From positions 1 through 36,297 of the forward strand of contig JAJRWE010000184.1 in assembly GCA_024276955.1 (NCBI GenBank): a stretch of DNA of 36,297 nucleotides, in the 5' to 3' direction. The stretch is from Gammaproteobacteria bacterium (GTDB lineage Bacteria > Pseudomonadota > Gammaproteobacteria > SZUA-152). Positions 21,087 to 31,215 of the stretch are shown here, piece by piece (position 1 is the first letter of the stretch; every line of letters begins with the position of its first letter). The position numbers and the translations under genes are program-made. The notes under the pieces are model-generated. The model did not search any database. It was given only the letters and a program-made list of their open reading frames with translations, and was not told the origin of the DNA.

Positions 21087-21521
21087 CGTATCCTCGGATA
21101 AGAATGATACTCACTTTAAGTGATGCTCTGATTTATTGATTGTCTTGGCGGTGGGTGGTACGTGCAGTTATCTGCGAAATGGCACCCAGAAAATATTCAC
21201 TATAAGTAGAATATGACAGAGAAGTCTCTTATATTCGGCATATTTAGGATTTAGGATGTGCCGCCAGTAGTCTACTAAAATTGAGAGGTATTTTTGTTGT
21301 TTAGGTGGCTTGCTAATAAAAGTTAATAGGGGGTTATTAGGGGTCAGTGCCATGAAAAACATTAGGCATAGCGGGTAAAATTACCCTCAGCGACAAATCT
21401 CTCAGATACATGCATCTAAACAATTCTCAGTTATCATTTTTGATTAATTATTGCTAATTCGCCACTCACAGATACTTAACAAATTCTTGTGGGATTTGTG
21501 GGATGTGTCAAATTATAATTA

Positions 21522-21535
21522 TTGATTTGGATCAA
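21522..21535. promoter_or_regulatory. Perfect FNR/Anr box upstream of nap operon
   Basis: TTGATTTGGATCAA matches TTGAT-N4-ATCAA exactly, ~163 nt upstream of napF. Confidence 0.8.
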
Positions 21536-21697
21536 TGCTAATAGAAGTTATAAAGAACACGCTTACGCGGAATTATCCAGAGTTACAGTAAGTAACAAGC
21601 AATTACAGTAATCGGTATATTGCAGCGGAATGGGTGGTTATAGATCCCAATAAAGCCCCCACATTGATGAGCAGACGACTCCCTGCTAGGAGCTTAA

Positions 21698-22192
21698 ATG
21701 TCTACATCAACGGTGATGACGCGCCGACATTTTATGAGTATGGGTAAGCTGGAGCCTTATGCTCCAATCCGCCCACCTTGGTCTTTTTCTGAAGATCAGT
21801 TCATGATGCACTGTACACAGTGTGGTGATTGTATTTCTGCATGTCCCGAAAATATTCTTTTACGTGGCAATCTGGTTCGATATCCAAGAGTCGATTTTTC
21901 ACTGGGAGAGTGCACGTTTTGTCATGCCTGTGTTGATGCTTGCCCAACACAGGCTCTGGATAAGCGCCTCGCTCAGCCATGGCAGATGATGGTCGCTGTA
22001 GGTGAGACATGCCTGGCTAGAAAGCAGGTTGTTTGTGTCATCTGTAGTGAACAGTGTGAAGCACAGGCCATTCGTTTTATTGCTATTGCTGGTCGCGTTT
22101 CTTTGCCCGAAATTAATAGGGATTCTTGTACAGGATGTGGGGCCTGTGTTGCGCCTTGCCCGACACAGGCCCTTGAGGTGATGTATGAATAA
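21698..22192 (+). CDS. napF: Ferredoxin-type protein NapF
   Basis: Three 4Fe-4S motifs: CTQCGDCISACPENIL, CTFCHACVDACPTQAL, CTGCGACVAPCPTQAL; first gene of nap cluster. Confidence 0.93.
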   Translation: MSTSTVMTRRHFMSMGKLEPYAPIRPPWSFSEDQFMMHCTQCGDCISACPENILLRGNLVRYPRVDFSLGECTFCHACVDACPTQALDKRLAQPWQMMVAVGETCLARKQVVCVICSEQCEAQAIRFIAIAGRVSLPEINRDSCTGCGACVAPCPTQALEVMYE

Positions 22193-22472
22193 TGAACAGG
22201 AACCTGTTGGTTGCATTGTTGGCGCAGTCATTCAACTCAGGCCGAATTGTACCAAAAAACAGTATGAGAGATTGGTTCGAAAGAAGGGGCTTGAAATCCA
22301 CGCGCGGGATGATCAACAGCGTTTGGTGGTTACTCTGGAGGCCGATACGGACGGAGAAGTGATAGAAATCATAGAAAAAATTCAGAACATGAACAGTGTT
22401 TTGAATATATATACGGTGTATCACCACTTGGATGAGTTCCAAAATGAAACGGAGGGATGGACATGGCGGTAA
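22185..22472 (+). CDS. napD: NapA signal-peptide-binding chaperone NapD
   Basis: 95 aa located between napF and nap[12 protein letters not shown]...[18 protein letters not shown] resembles NapD. Confidence 0.9.
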   Translation: MNNEQEPVGCIVGAVIQLRPNCTKKQYERLVRKKGLEIHARDDQQRLVVTLEADTDGEVIEIIEKIQNMNSVLNIYTVYHHLDEFQNETEGWTWR

Positions 22473-24973
22473 CACGTAGAACATTCATTAAGACAACTGC
22501 GGCGGCAGCGGCAGCGGCAACAGTCAATATGAGCCTGCCAGGATCAGTCAATGCGACCCTTAATGCGGAAGATAATCGTATTCGTTGGGATAAGGCCGCA
22601 TGTCGATTCTGTGGGACAGGCTGCGGTGTGCTCATTGGCACACAAAAGGGACGTATTGTAGCCACTCAGGCAGATCCTGATAATGAGGTCAACAGAGGAA
22701 CTAACTGCATCAAGGGCTATTTTCTATCCAAGATCATGAGTGGGAAAGATCGCCTGACCACGCCATTGCTGCGTAAGAAAAATGGAAAATTTGATAAAAA
22801 TGGTGAGTTTACGCCGGTATCGTGGGATGAAGCCTTCGATATCATGGCCGACAAGTGGAAACAGACACTGAAGAAAAAAGGCCCGGAATCTATTGGCATG
22901 TTTGGCTCTGGTCAATGGACCATTATGGAAGGTTATACGGCTGTCAAGTTGATGAAGGCAGGTTTCCGCTCCAATAACATCGACCCCAATGCACGTCATT
23001 GTATGGCATCCGCGGTGGGTGCATTCATGCGTGGTTTTGGTTCCGACGAGCCAATGGGCTGCTACGATGACCTTGAACATGCGGATGCATTTGTACTGTG
23101 GGGTTCGAATATGGCGGAGATGCATCCGGTTTTGTGGATGCGTATCACGGATACACGTTTAAGCAAGCCGGACTCTGAAGTACATGTGTTGTCCACCTAT
23201 GAGCATCGCTGTTTTGATCTGGCTGATAACGGTATGGTGTTCACACCGCAGACGGATATGGTTATTCTGAATTATATTGCCAACTACATCATCACTAATA
23301 AGGCTTACGATAAGGGCTTTGTCGATAAACATGTTAATTTCAAAATAACACCGACGGACATTGGTTACGGGCTTCGTCCTGAGCATCCACTACAGAAGAA
23401 GGCGAAGAACCCCAATAAAGGTAAGCTGTCAGTTATCGACATCGATGAATATGCCCGCCTGGTGAAGCCTTACACACTGGAGTATGCCGCCAAACACAGT
23501 GGTGTGCCCAAGGAGAAGTTGCTGCGATTGGCGAAGCTGTATGCCGATCCTAACAAAAAAGTGACTTCGTTATGGACCATGGGCTTCAACCAACATACCC
23601 GTGGGGTTTGGACCAATGGACTGATGTATAACGTCCACCTGCTGATGGGTAAGATATCCAAGCCTGGCGATAGCCCCTTTTCGCTGACCGGGCAACCATC
23701 TGCCTGTGGTACGGCGCGTGAGGTGGGTACATTCTCCCATCGGCTACCTGCTGATCTTGTGGTGAAGAAAAAAGAGCACCGGGACTTTTCTGAAAAAGTT
23801 TGGAAATTACCGGAAGGAACAATTCCGCCCAAACCAGGATTTCACGCCGTACTGCAAAACCGTAAGTTGAAAGATGGTGTGCTCAATGCCTATTGGGTAA
23901 TGTGTAATAATAATGTTCAGGCAGCGGCTAATATGAATGAAGAGACGCTGCCGGGTTATCGCAATCCGGATAATTTCATCGTTGTTTCCGACCCCTATCC
24001 AACCGTATCCGCCATGGCCGCTGACCTGGTGTTGCCTACGGCGATGTGGGTGGAAAAAGAGGGCGCCTATGGCAATGCCGAACGCCGTACCCAGGTATGG
24101 CGTCAGCAAGTGAGCGCACCCGGAGACGCCAAGTCTGATATGTGGCAGTTGATGGAGGTTTCCAAGCGTTTCAAGACTGAAGAGGTGTGGCCTGAGGAGT
24201 TGCTGGCCAAGCGTCCTGAGTATCGGGGTAAAACATTGTATGAAGTGCTTTACCGCAACGGCAGTGTCGATAAATACCCAGCACAGAAGGTGACGGATGA
24301 TGCAGGTAATGTCTATGCCAATGATGAAATGGATCATTTTGGCTTCTACGTCCATAAAGGCCTGTTTGAAGAGTACCGCACGTTTGGTACACAAGGGCCA
24401 AAAATAGGGCATAACCTGGCGGCATATGATCAACTGCATCGTGAGCGGGGAATGCGGTGGCCTGTAGTCAACGGCAAAGAGACAAAATGGCGCTATCGCG
24501 AAGGTTCAGATCCATTTGTTCCGGCGGGTAAAGAATTTTATTTCTACGGCAATAAAGATGGCCGGGCAAATATTATTTTTGCGCCGTACGAGCCACCGGC
24601 AGAAAGTCCGGATGCAGAATATACGATGTGGCTCTGTACGGGCCGCGTATTGGAGCATTGGCATTCAGGCACCATGACGCAGCGGGTGCCGGAGCTGTAC
24701 AGGGCGGTACCCGATGCGCAGGTATTTATACATCCTGATGATGCAAAGAAACTTGGTCTTAAACGGGGTGATCTGGCGGAGATTGAGAGTCGGCGTGGCG
24801 AGATTGTCGCGCTTGTCGAAACCCGGGGGCGGAACAGACCACCCGTAGGTCTGGTCTTTGTGCCATGGTTCGATGCACGCCGCCTGATCAATAAGGTCAC
24901 CTTGGATGCAACCGATCCGCTTTCAAAGCAGACGGATTATAAAAAATGTGCCGTTAATGTAAGAAAAGCATAG
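22463..24973 (+). CDS. napA: Periplasmic nitrate reductase catalytic subunit NapA
   Basis: Tat signal [16 protein letters not shown]; 4Fe-4S motif [41 protein letters not shown]; NapA-type MPT-binding sequence. Confidence 0.97.
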   Translation: MAVTRRTFIKTTAAAAAAATVNMSLPGSVNATLNAEDNRIRWDKAACRFCGTGCGVLIGTQKGRIVATQADPDNEVNRGTNCIKGYFLSKIMSGKDRLTTPLLRKKNGKFDKNGEFTPVSWDEAFDIMADKWKQTLKKKGPESIGMFGSGQWTIMEGYTAVKLMKAGFRSNNIDPNARHCMASAVGAFMRGFGSDEPMGCYDDLEHADAFVLWGSNMAEMHPVLWMRITDTRLSKPDSEVHVLSTYEHRCFDLADNGMVFTPQTDMVILNYIANYIITNKAYDKGFVDKHVNFKITPTDIGYGLRPEHPLQKKAKNPNKGKLSVIDIDEYARLVKPYTLEYAAKHSGVPKEKLLRLAKLYADPNKKVTSLWTMGFNQHTRGVWTNGLMYNVHLLMGKISKPGDSPFSLTGQPSACGTAREVGTFSHRLPADLVVKKKEHRDFSEKVWKLPEGTIPPKPGFHAVLQNRKLKDGVLNAYWVMCNNNVQAAANMNEETLPGYRNPDNFIVVSDPYPTVSAMAADLVLPTAMWVEKEGAYGNAERRTQVWRQQVSAPGDAKSDMWQLMEVSKRFKTEEVWPEELLAKRPEYRGKTLYEVLYRNGSVDKYPAQKVTDDAGNVYANDEMDHFGFYVHKGLFEEYRTFGTQGPKIGHNLAAYDQLHRERGMRWPVVNGKETKWRYREGSDPFVPAGKEFYFYGNKDGRANIIFAPYEPPAESPDAEYTMWLCTGRVLEHWHSGTMTQRVPELYRAVPDAQVFIHPDDAKKLGLKRGDLAEIESRRGEIVALVETRGRNRPPVGLVFVPWFDARRLINKVTLDATDPLSKQTDYKKCAVNVRKA

Positions 24974-24985
24974 GAGGCGTATGTC

Positions 24986-25396
24986 ATGAGAAAAATATTG
25001 ATAGTAGTGTTAATGCTGATCGCTACTTCTGTCGCATGGGCAGCTTCTGATGCTGTGTTTTCGCTTCGCGGTGATTCACCATTGAATGCGGGTTCCGTCG
25101 GTGTTATGGATAAAAAATGGCGCGATGGTGAAGGCACCGTGGTGCGCAGTTATCCACAACAGCCACCACTGATACCACATACCATTGTGGATTATACGAT
25201 CACCAAGGGTAACAATGATTGTCTGATGTGCCATGACTGGAAGTCTGAATTGCCGGGAGCGACCAAGATTGGTGTCTCGCATTTTGTGAACAGAGATGGT
25301 CAGGCTTTATCCAGTATTTCTCCACGTCGTTATTTCTGTACCCAGTGCCATGTGCCCCAAAGAGATGTAAATCCGTTGGTATCGAATGTTAATTGA
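24986..25396 (+). CDS. napB: Periplasmic nitrate reductase dihaem cytochrome subunit NapB
   Basis: PPLIPHTIVDYTI...CLMCH...PRRYFCTQCHVPQRDVNPLVSN. Confidence 0.96.
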   Translation: MRKILIVVLMLIATSVAWAASDAVFSLRGDSPLNAGSVGVMDKKWRDGEGTVVRSYPQQPPLIPHTIVDYTITKGNNDCLMCHDWKSELPGATKIGVSHFVNRDGQALSSISPRRYFCTQCHVPQRDVNPLVSNVN

Positions 25397-25460
25397 TCCA
25401 GTTGTTTTGGCTGGATAAATATATTCATTGATAAAATACTTGTTGTTAGCCGGTCCAATT

Positions 25461-25487
25461 CCCCCTCTCTTCTAAAAGGAGAGGGGG
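25461..25487 (+). other. Hairpin in the napB-napG gap
   Basis: CCCCCTCTC-TTCTAAAAG-GAGAGGGGG, no T-run. Confidence 0.6.
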
Positions 25488-25559
25488 TATCATGATGCTT
25501 TCTGCAAAGACCACAGTGAAGAATCCCTGAACGTGATGTGTGTCAGGCTGTGAGCGCCC

Positions 25560-26321
25560 ATGGCAATCAATAAAAGTATAACCCGCCGTAACTTCCTCTC
25601 CAATGTGCTTGGGTCGGCGTGTGGGGCGGCGCTGTTAGGGGCGGGCTTAAGCGTTTATTCCCGGCAGACGGCTTCGATGCCTGCCTTGAAGATTCGTCCA
25701 CCCGGTGCCTTGGATGAAGAGGCATTTTTGGGGGCGTGTGTGCGTTGTGGTCAATGTGTGCGTGATTGTCCCTATGACATCCTTCATCTTGCCGGCCTGG
25801 GTGAGCCTGTGCCTTTAGGGAGTCCTTACTTTGTTGCCCGAGAACAGCCTTGCAGGATGTGTGTGGATATTCCTTGTGTGAAGGCGTGCCCGACAGGGGC
25901 TCTTGATCACAGCTTGGAGAATATCGATGATGCCCGCATGGGATTGGCCGTGGTAGTGGATGAGGAGAATTGCCTGGCATGTCGTGGTATGCGCTGTGAG
26001 GTTTGTTTTTATATTTGTCCACTTCTTGGCGAGGCCATCACGATAGATCTTTTGCCCAAGACAGGTTCAGGCAAGCTTCCACGGTTTATACCCGTGGTGC
26101 ATTCTGATACTTGTACGGGTTGCGGAATGTGTGAGGGGGCATGCGTGTTGCAAAAGTCGGCGATTAAGGTTTTTCCGAGATATTTGGCGCTTGGTCAGGA
26201 GGCTGAGAAATATCGGTATGATGATAAAGGTGAGAAGGTGATGGATGAAGGAGAGGCGGATGATACGCCATTTTCATCCAATCCTTTAGAGACGATTAAT
26301 CGTGGTCGAGGGAGTTTGTAA
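25560..26321 (+). CDS. napG: Quinol dehydrogenase Fe-S subunit NapG
   Basis: Tat motif TRRNFLSNVLG; multiple 4Fe-4S motifs (CVRCGQCVRDCPYDIL, CRMCVDIPCVKACPTGAL, CTGCGMCEGACV). Confidence 0.95.
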   Translation: MAINKSITRRNFLSNVLGSACGAALLGAGLSVYSRQTASMPALKIRPPGALDEEAFLGACVRCGQCVRDCPYDILHLAGLGEPVPLGSPYFVAREQPCRMCVDIPCVKACPTGALDHSLENIDDARMGLAVVVDEENCLACRGMRCEVCFYICPLLGEAITIDLLPKTGSGKLPRFIPVVHSDTCTGCGMCEGACVLQKSAIKVFPRYLALGQEAEKYRYDDKGEKVMDEGEADDTPFSSNPLETINRGRGSL

Positions 26322-27170
26322 GTGGCTAGGCGGAGGGATATTGGCGCAGCGGCCGTGCAAAGCAAGGGCTGGTATAAAAGTCACCAGTGGTTGTTGTTGC
26401 GCCGTCTGTGCCAGTTGAGCATTCTGAGCCTATTTTTGTTAGGCCCGATTGCCGGAATTTGGTTGATTAAGGGAAATCTTGCATCGAGTATGATTTTAGG
26501 TACGGTGCCGTTAAGTGATCCTTATTTGCTGTTGCAAGTATTTCTTACAGGTCATATCCCTGAGGTGACAGGCTTGTTGGGCGCCGCTATTGTGTTGGTA
26601 TTTTATCTATTGGTCAGTGGGCGTGTTTATTGTTCATGGGTTTGTCCCGTCAATGTTGTGACCGATACCGCCAGTTGGCTGCAGCATCGGTTGGGCATTA
26701 AGGCACGTACACATTATTCACGACAAACGCGTTATTGGTTGTTGGGGATGACATTGATTTTGGCGTTTGCGACCGGCTCTTTGGTGTGGGAACTCGTGAA
26801 CCCTGTTTCCATTGTTTTTCGAGGCCTGGTGTTTGGTTTGGGTTTAGGCTGGGGGGTGATTGTTGCCCTGTTTTTATTTGATCTGTTGGTGAGTCACCGG
26901 GGTTGGTGTGGACACCTGTGTCCGGTCGGGGCTTTTTATGGGTTGATTGGCCGGGTGAGTTTGTTGCGCGTGGTTGCGGCGAAGCGTGAGCAATGTAATG
27001 ATTGTATGGATTGTTTTGATGTTTGCCCGGAGCCGCAAGTCATTCGGCCTGCGCGTAAAGGGGCAAGAGGGCAACGGAGTCCGGTGATTAAAAATGCTAT
27101 GTGTACAAATTGTGGGCGTTGTATTGATGTCTGTTCAAAAGATGTCTTTCGCTTTGGATTACGAAAATGA
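26322..27170 (+). CDS. napH: Quinol dehydrogenase membrane subunit NapH
   Basis: TM segments; CSWVCPVNVVTD and CGHLCPVGAFY motifs; C-terminal CNDCMDCFDVCPEPQV and CTNCGRCIDVC clusters. GTG start. Confidence 0.95.
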   Translation: MARRRDIGAAAVQSKGWYKSHQWLLLRRLCQLSILSLFLLGPIAGIWLIKGNLASSMILGTVPLSDPYLLLQVFLTGHIPEVTGLLGAAIVLVFYLLVSGRVYCSWVCPVNVVTDTASWLQHRLGIKARTHYSRQTRYWLLGMTLILAFATGSLVWELVNPVSIVFRGLVFGLGLGWGVIVALFLFDLLVSHRGWCGHLCPVGAFYGLIGRVSLLRVVAAKREQCNDCMDCFDVCPEPQVIRPARKGARGQRSPVIKNAMCTNCGRCIDVCSKDVFRFGLRK

Positions 27171-27397
27171 TCAGCGAAGCGAAGGGCGTCTGGAACGGGC
27201 GGGAGATGCCGCATTTGGTCATCGTGCGCATGGCACACATTATGGATAGACCCTCCTGGTGAATTTCATGGCCCTGTAGCGAGCTGAATCGTTACAGTTT
27301 TCAAATTATCGAAACCCACTGGCAGGCCGGCAAGATGGATGCGATGTCGACGCGGCATGATCAGCATGGGTAACATCTTATTTCGAGCCCGTCTCCT

Positions 27398-28204
27398 TTG
27401 CCATTAACAGCATTTCAGGCTATGAGCATAAGACCAAGATGGCTCCTGATGTGGTTTATTTGCGCGTCCTGCAGCGCATGCGCCGGGTCTGGAGAAAAGA
27501 CGGCTTGCCTGACCGGGCCGAATGCATCGGCCAAAACCGTGTACCTGGTCAGCCATGGCTGGCACGCCGGGATCGTCGTCAAGCGCGCTGATATCCCTGA
27601 TGCCGTTTGGTCTGAGCACATGGATTTTCCCACGAGCAAATTCCTGGAAGTGGGGTGGGGTGACAGGGATTATTATCAGACGCCGGATCCCCATTGGGGA
27701 ATCACCCTCAAGGCGGCTTTGTGGCCGACAGAGAGCGTCTTGCACGTTGTTGCTTTCGACGATTCCGTCTTGGCCTACTTTCCCCGTAGTAAGATCATTG
27801 AGATCAAACTGAGCGAGTCCGGTCTTGAACAGCTGAGCCGCCATATCTCGGCCAGCTATGCCAAGGATGCGGCAGGTAAAAGCGTTCCTTTGGGGCCTGG
27901 TCTCTACGGCGTTAGCCAAATGTATCTTTCCACGGAAACCTACCATCTGTTTAATACCTGCAATGTCTGGACTGCTCGGGCGATAAAGGAGGCCGGCTGC
28001 CCAATCAGCCCTGCGTCAACCATCAGTGTGGAGAGCCTCATGTCACGGGCGCGTAGCTTTGGCAGGCTGATTCAGTCGATGTCAACGATCGAGAGGCGGG
28101 ATAATCCCACTGAATTGCTTGGGTTTGAGGCAAAGGTAGGCAGGCGCAATGGCCATGAATGCACCATACTCAAGGAACCCCTGAATAACTCAGGGATCTC
28201 TTGA
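27398..28204 (+). CDS. DUF2459 family (TIGR02117-like) lipoprotein
   Basis: VYLVSHGWHAGIVVKRADIP...FLEVGWGDRDYYQTPDPHWGITLKAALWPTESVLHVV; lipoprotein-like N-terminus (ICASCSACAGSGE). Confidence 0.85.
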   Translation: MPLTAFQAMSIRPRWLLMWFICASCSACAGSGEKTACLTGPNASAKTVYLVSHGWHAGIVVKRADIPDAVWSEHMDFPTSKFLEVGWGDRDYYQTPDPHWGITLKAALWPTESVLHVVAFDDSVLAYFPRSKIIEIKLSESGLEQLSRHISASYAKDAAGKSVPLGPGLYGVSQMYLSTETYHLFNTCNVWTARAIKEAGCPISPASTISVESLMSRARSFGRLIQSMSTIERRDNPTELLGFEAKVGRRNGHECTILKEPLNNSGIS

Positions 28205-28288
28205 CCAGGGATCTTTTGACATAGAATTCTATCAATCTTCTGTGTTGCCAAGACCTGGCCAATCATGCAATAACACCGGGAGAAAAGC

Positions 28289-31162
28289 ATGAACACTGTG
28301 CAAGGCCCTGGTCCAGAAACTGACAGGTTGGCAACGGATTATTGGCCGCCATTGCTCGAGGAGATGGAATCCCTGTTGGCAGAAATACGGTCGGGGGCCG
28401 TCTCACAAACTATCCACTTAGATAGCTCTCTGGAACGGGATATTGGTCTCGACAGTTTGGCTCGCGTTGAATTGCTGGCCCGTATCGAGCGCCGCTTTGG
28501 CCTGGCCCTGCCCGAGCACGTCTTCAGTGAGGTGGAAACCCCCAGGGATCTCATTCGCGAAATTTCCAGAGCGGCGAGCAGAAGCAGTGGCCAAGCCGCC
28601 ACTCTTCCAATGACAGAGGTCTCCCCCCTCGAGCGCCTGGAGACGGCCACTAACCCTGGCCAGGCACAAACACTGGTGGAATTGTTGGAGTGGCACGTCC
28701 ACGCTCATCCGCAACGTCCCCATATCCAGCTTTATACCGATGAAGGTGATGGAGAGGTGTTCGATTTCCAACGTCTCTATGACGGGGCCCGAGCCCTGGC
28801 GGGTAGTCTCCAACGGCAGGGGCTGCAACCGGGTGAGGCCGTAGCCATTTTACTGCCTACCGGCGGCGAATATTTTGACGCCTTTTTTGGCATCCTGCTG
28901 GCCGGTTGTATTCCCGTTCCCATCTATCCTCCAACCCGCCCCAGCCAATTGGAAGACCATTTGCGTCGCCACACCGGCATTTTGAGCAACTGCCGGGCGG
29001 TCACTCTGATCACCGTTAGCAGGGCCAAGCAGGTGGCACGGCTACTGAAAGCACAGTTGGAAACATTGCACCACATTGTCACTGTGGATGAGCTGTTGGC
29101 CGTGGGCGGAGACTACCAGCGACCGGCCATATCACCGCACGATACGGCCTTCTTACAATACACCTCGGGCAGTACCGGAAACCCCAAAGGTGTGGTGCTG
29201 ACGCACGCCAATCTATTGGCCAACATCCGTGCCATGGGAGAAAGAGTGCGTGCCAACTCCAGCGACGTGTTTGTCAGCTGGTTACCCCTCTATCATGACA
29301 TGGGGCTTATCGGTGCCTGGCTGGGCAGCCTGTACTATGCCGCCCTCCTGGTCATCATGTCGCCGCTTGCCTTTCTTGCCCGACCCCAGCGTTGGTTTCA
29401 GGCCATACATCGTTACCGCGGTACTCTTTCCGCTGCCCCTAATTTTGGTTATGAGCTGTGCCTGAGCCGTTTGCAAGATAGCGACCTGGAAGGGCTCGAT
29501 CTCAGTTCCTGGCGCGCTGCATTCAACGGTGCCGAGGCCGTGAGCCCAACGACGGTGATTCAATTTCCTCGACGCTTTTCTCAATTTGGGTTTTCGGCCA
29601 ATGCCATGATGCCTGTTTATGGGCTCGCCGAATGCAGCGTCGGGCTCGCCTTTCCGCCCCTTGGGAAAGCTGTACGGATCGATCTAATTCAACGCCAGGC
29701 CTTTGCGCAAATGGGTGAAGCCATTCCAGCCGCAGACGATGAAGCAAACGCCCTGTGTTTTGTTGCCTGTGGACAAGTGCTGGCCGGGCATGAAATGCGC
29801 ATCGTCGATTCCCAGGGCAATGAACTGCCCGACCGCCAGGAAGGGCGTCTCCAATTTCACGGCCCTTCCGCTACCAGCGGTTATTTACACAACCGGGAGG
29901 CTACGCAAAAACTGTTTGACGGTGATTGGCTCAACTCAGGGGATCTTGCCTATATCAGTGAAGGGGATCTGTATGTCACGGGTCGAAGCAAGGACATTAT
30001 CATTCGCGCCGGACGCAATCTCTATCCCCATGAATTGGAAGAAGCCGTCGGCGATATCCCGAATATTCGTAAAGGCCGTGTCGCCGTGTTCGGCGCCACC
30101 GATCCCAACAGCGGCACCGAGCGTCTGGTGGTGTTGGCGGAAACACGCAAGAAAGGTGCCGCCGAACTCGATCAGCTGCGTCAACAAATCAACCATATCG
30201 CCAGTGAACTCATCGGTGGGCCTGCAGACGATATTGTCTTGGCCCGGCCCAATACCGTGCTCAAAACCTCCAGCGGCAAAGTGCGGCGATCCGCCTGTCG
30301 TGAGCTTTACGAAAGTGGTCTTCTTGGCAAAACACAAGCGCCACTCTGGCAGCAAATCAGCCGCCTTCTGATGACCAGTATTACTCCGCAATTGCGACGT
30401 TTTTGGCGTACCTCAAGGACAAGGCTATGGGCGATTTATGCCAAGACCGTCTTCTGGGCCCTGGCGCCACTGACCTGGCTTGGCGTGGTTTGCTCTCCCT
30501 CACCGGCTCTGCGTTGGCGGTTGATGCGCGTGGCGACACGATTATTGGCCAATCTCACCCGCACCCCATTCAGGGTCGAGGGCCTTGAGAAACTACCCGA
30601 GAGAAAGCAGCCCTGCATCTTCGTGGCCAACCATGCCAGCTACCTGGATGGACCATTGCTTATTGCCGCCCTGGATCGTCCCTTTTCCTTCATTGCTAAA
30701 GTAGAGCTGGCCAAACAGGCTATTGCAGGAATATTTTTACGGCGTATCGATACGGAATTTGTCGAACGCTTTGATGTAAAGAAAGGCGCCGAGGATGCTT
30801 CGCATCTCTTTAGTTCGGCAAAAACCGGACGATCTTTGTTGTTTTTTCCTGAGGGCACCTTTACCCGTAATCCCGGTTTATTGCCCTTCCGCCACGGCGC
30901 CTTCTTGACTGCCGCGGAGGCAGGGCTGCCCATCGTGCCCGTGGCCATTCGTGGTACACGTTCCATTTTACGCGGCGATGCCAAACTTCCTCACCGCGGT
31001 GCCATTACTATCACGGTAGGGAATCCCATCTGGCCTCAAGCTATCGGGTCTCAAGAAAGCCGTGCAGAAAAACAGCGGGACAACTGGACAACCGCCCTCA
31101 TTTTACGCGATGAAGCACGTGCATTTATCTTGCGTCACTCGGGTGAACCGCATTTTTCTTGA
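28289..31162 (+). CDS. Trifunctional ACP / fatty acyl-AMP ligase / PlsC-type acyltransferase fusion
   Basis: ACP phosphopantetheine motif DIGLDSLARVEL; FAAL-like adenylation (QYTSGSTGNPKGVVLTH, GRSKDIIIRAGRNLYPHELE); PlsC motifs NHASYLD and FPEGTF. Confidence 0.93.
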   Translation: MNTVQGPGPETDRLATDYWPPLLEEMESLLAEIRSGAVSQTIHLDSSLERDIGLDSLARVELLARIERRFGLALPEHVFSEVETPRDLIREISRAASRSSGQAATLPMTEVSPLERLETATNPGQAQTLVELLEWHVHAHPQRPHIQLYTDEGDGEVFDFQRLYDGARALAGSLQRQGLQPGEAVAILLPTGGEYFDAFFGILLAGCIPVPIYPPTRPSQLEDHLRRHTGILSNCRAVTLITVSRAKQVARLLKAQLETLHHIVTVDELLAVGGDYQRPAISPHDTAFLQYTSGSTGNPKGVVLTHANLLANIRAMGERVRANSSDVFVSWLPLYHDMGLIGAWLGSLYYAALLVIMSPLAFLARPQRWFQAIHRYRGTLSAAPNFGYELCLSRLQDSDLEGLDLSSWRAAFNGAEAVSPTTVIQFPRRFSQFGFSANAMMPVYGLAECSVGLAFPPLGKAVRIDLIQRQAFAQMGEAIPAADDEANALCFVACGQVLAGHEMRIVDSQGNELPDRQEGRLQFHGPSATSGYLHNREATQKLFDGDWLNSGDLAYISEGDLYVTGRSKDIIIRAGRNLYPHELEEAVGDIPNIRKGRVAVFGATDPNSGTERLVVLAETRKKGAAELDQLRQQINHIASELIGGPADDIVLARPNTVLKTSSGKVRRSACRELYESGLLGKTQAPLWQQISRLLMTSITPQLRRFWRTSRTRLWAIYAKTVFWALAPLTWLGVVCSPSPALRWRLMRVATRLLANLTRTPFRVEGLEKLPERKQPCIFVANHASYLDGPLLIAALDRPFSFIAKVELAKQAIAGIFLRRIDTEFVERFDVKKGAEDASHLFSSAKTGRSLLFFPEGTFTRNPGLLPFRHGAFLTAAEAGLPIVPVAIRGTRSILRGDAKLPHRGAITITVGNPIWPQAIGSQESRAEKQRDNWTTALILRDEARAFILRHSGEPHFS

Positions 31163-31215
31163 ACCTAATCTAGGTTTAAGTAAGGGCTCTTCTCTGACCC
31201 TACTTTCCCCTCAGG

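Noticed and set aside
21168-21362. 64-aa minus-strand ORF in the nap leader
   Set aside because: Short, in AT-rich intergenic DNA, no convincing SD or family; could be random.
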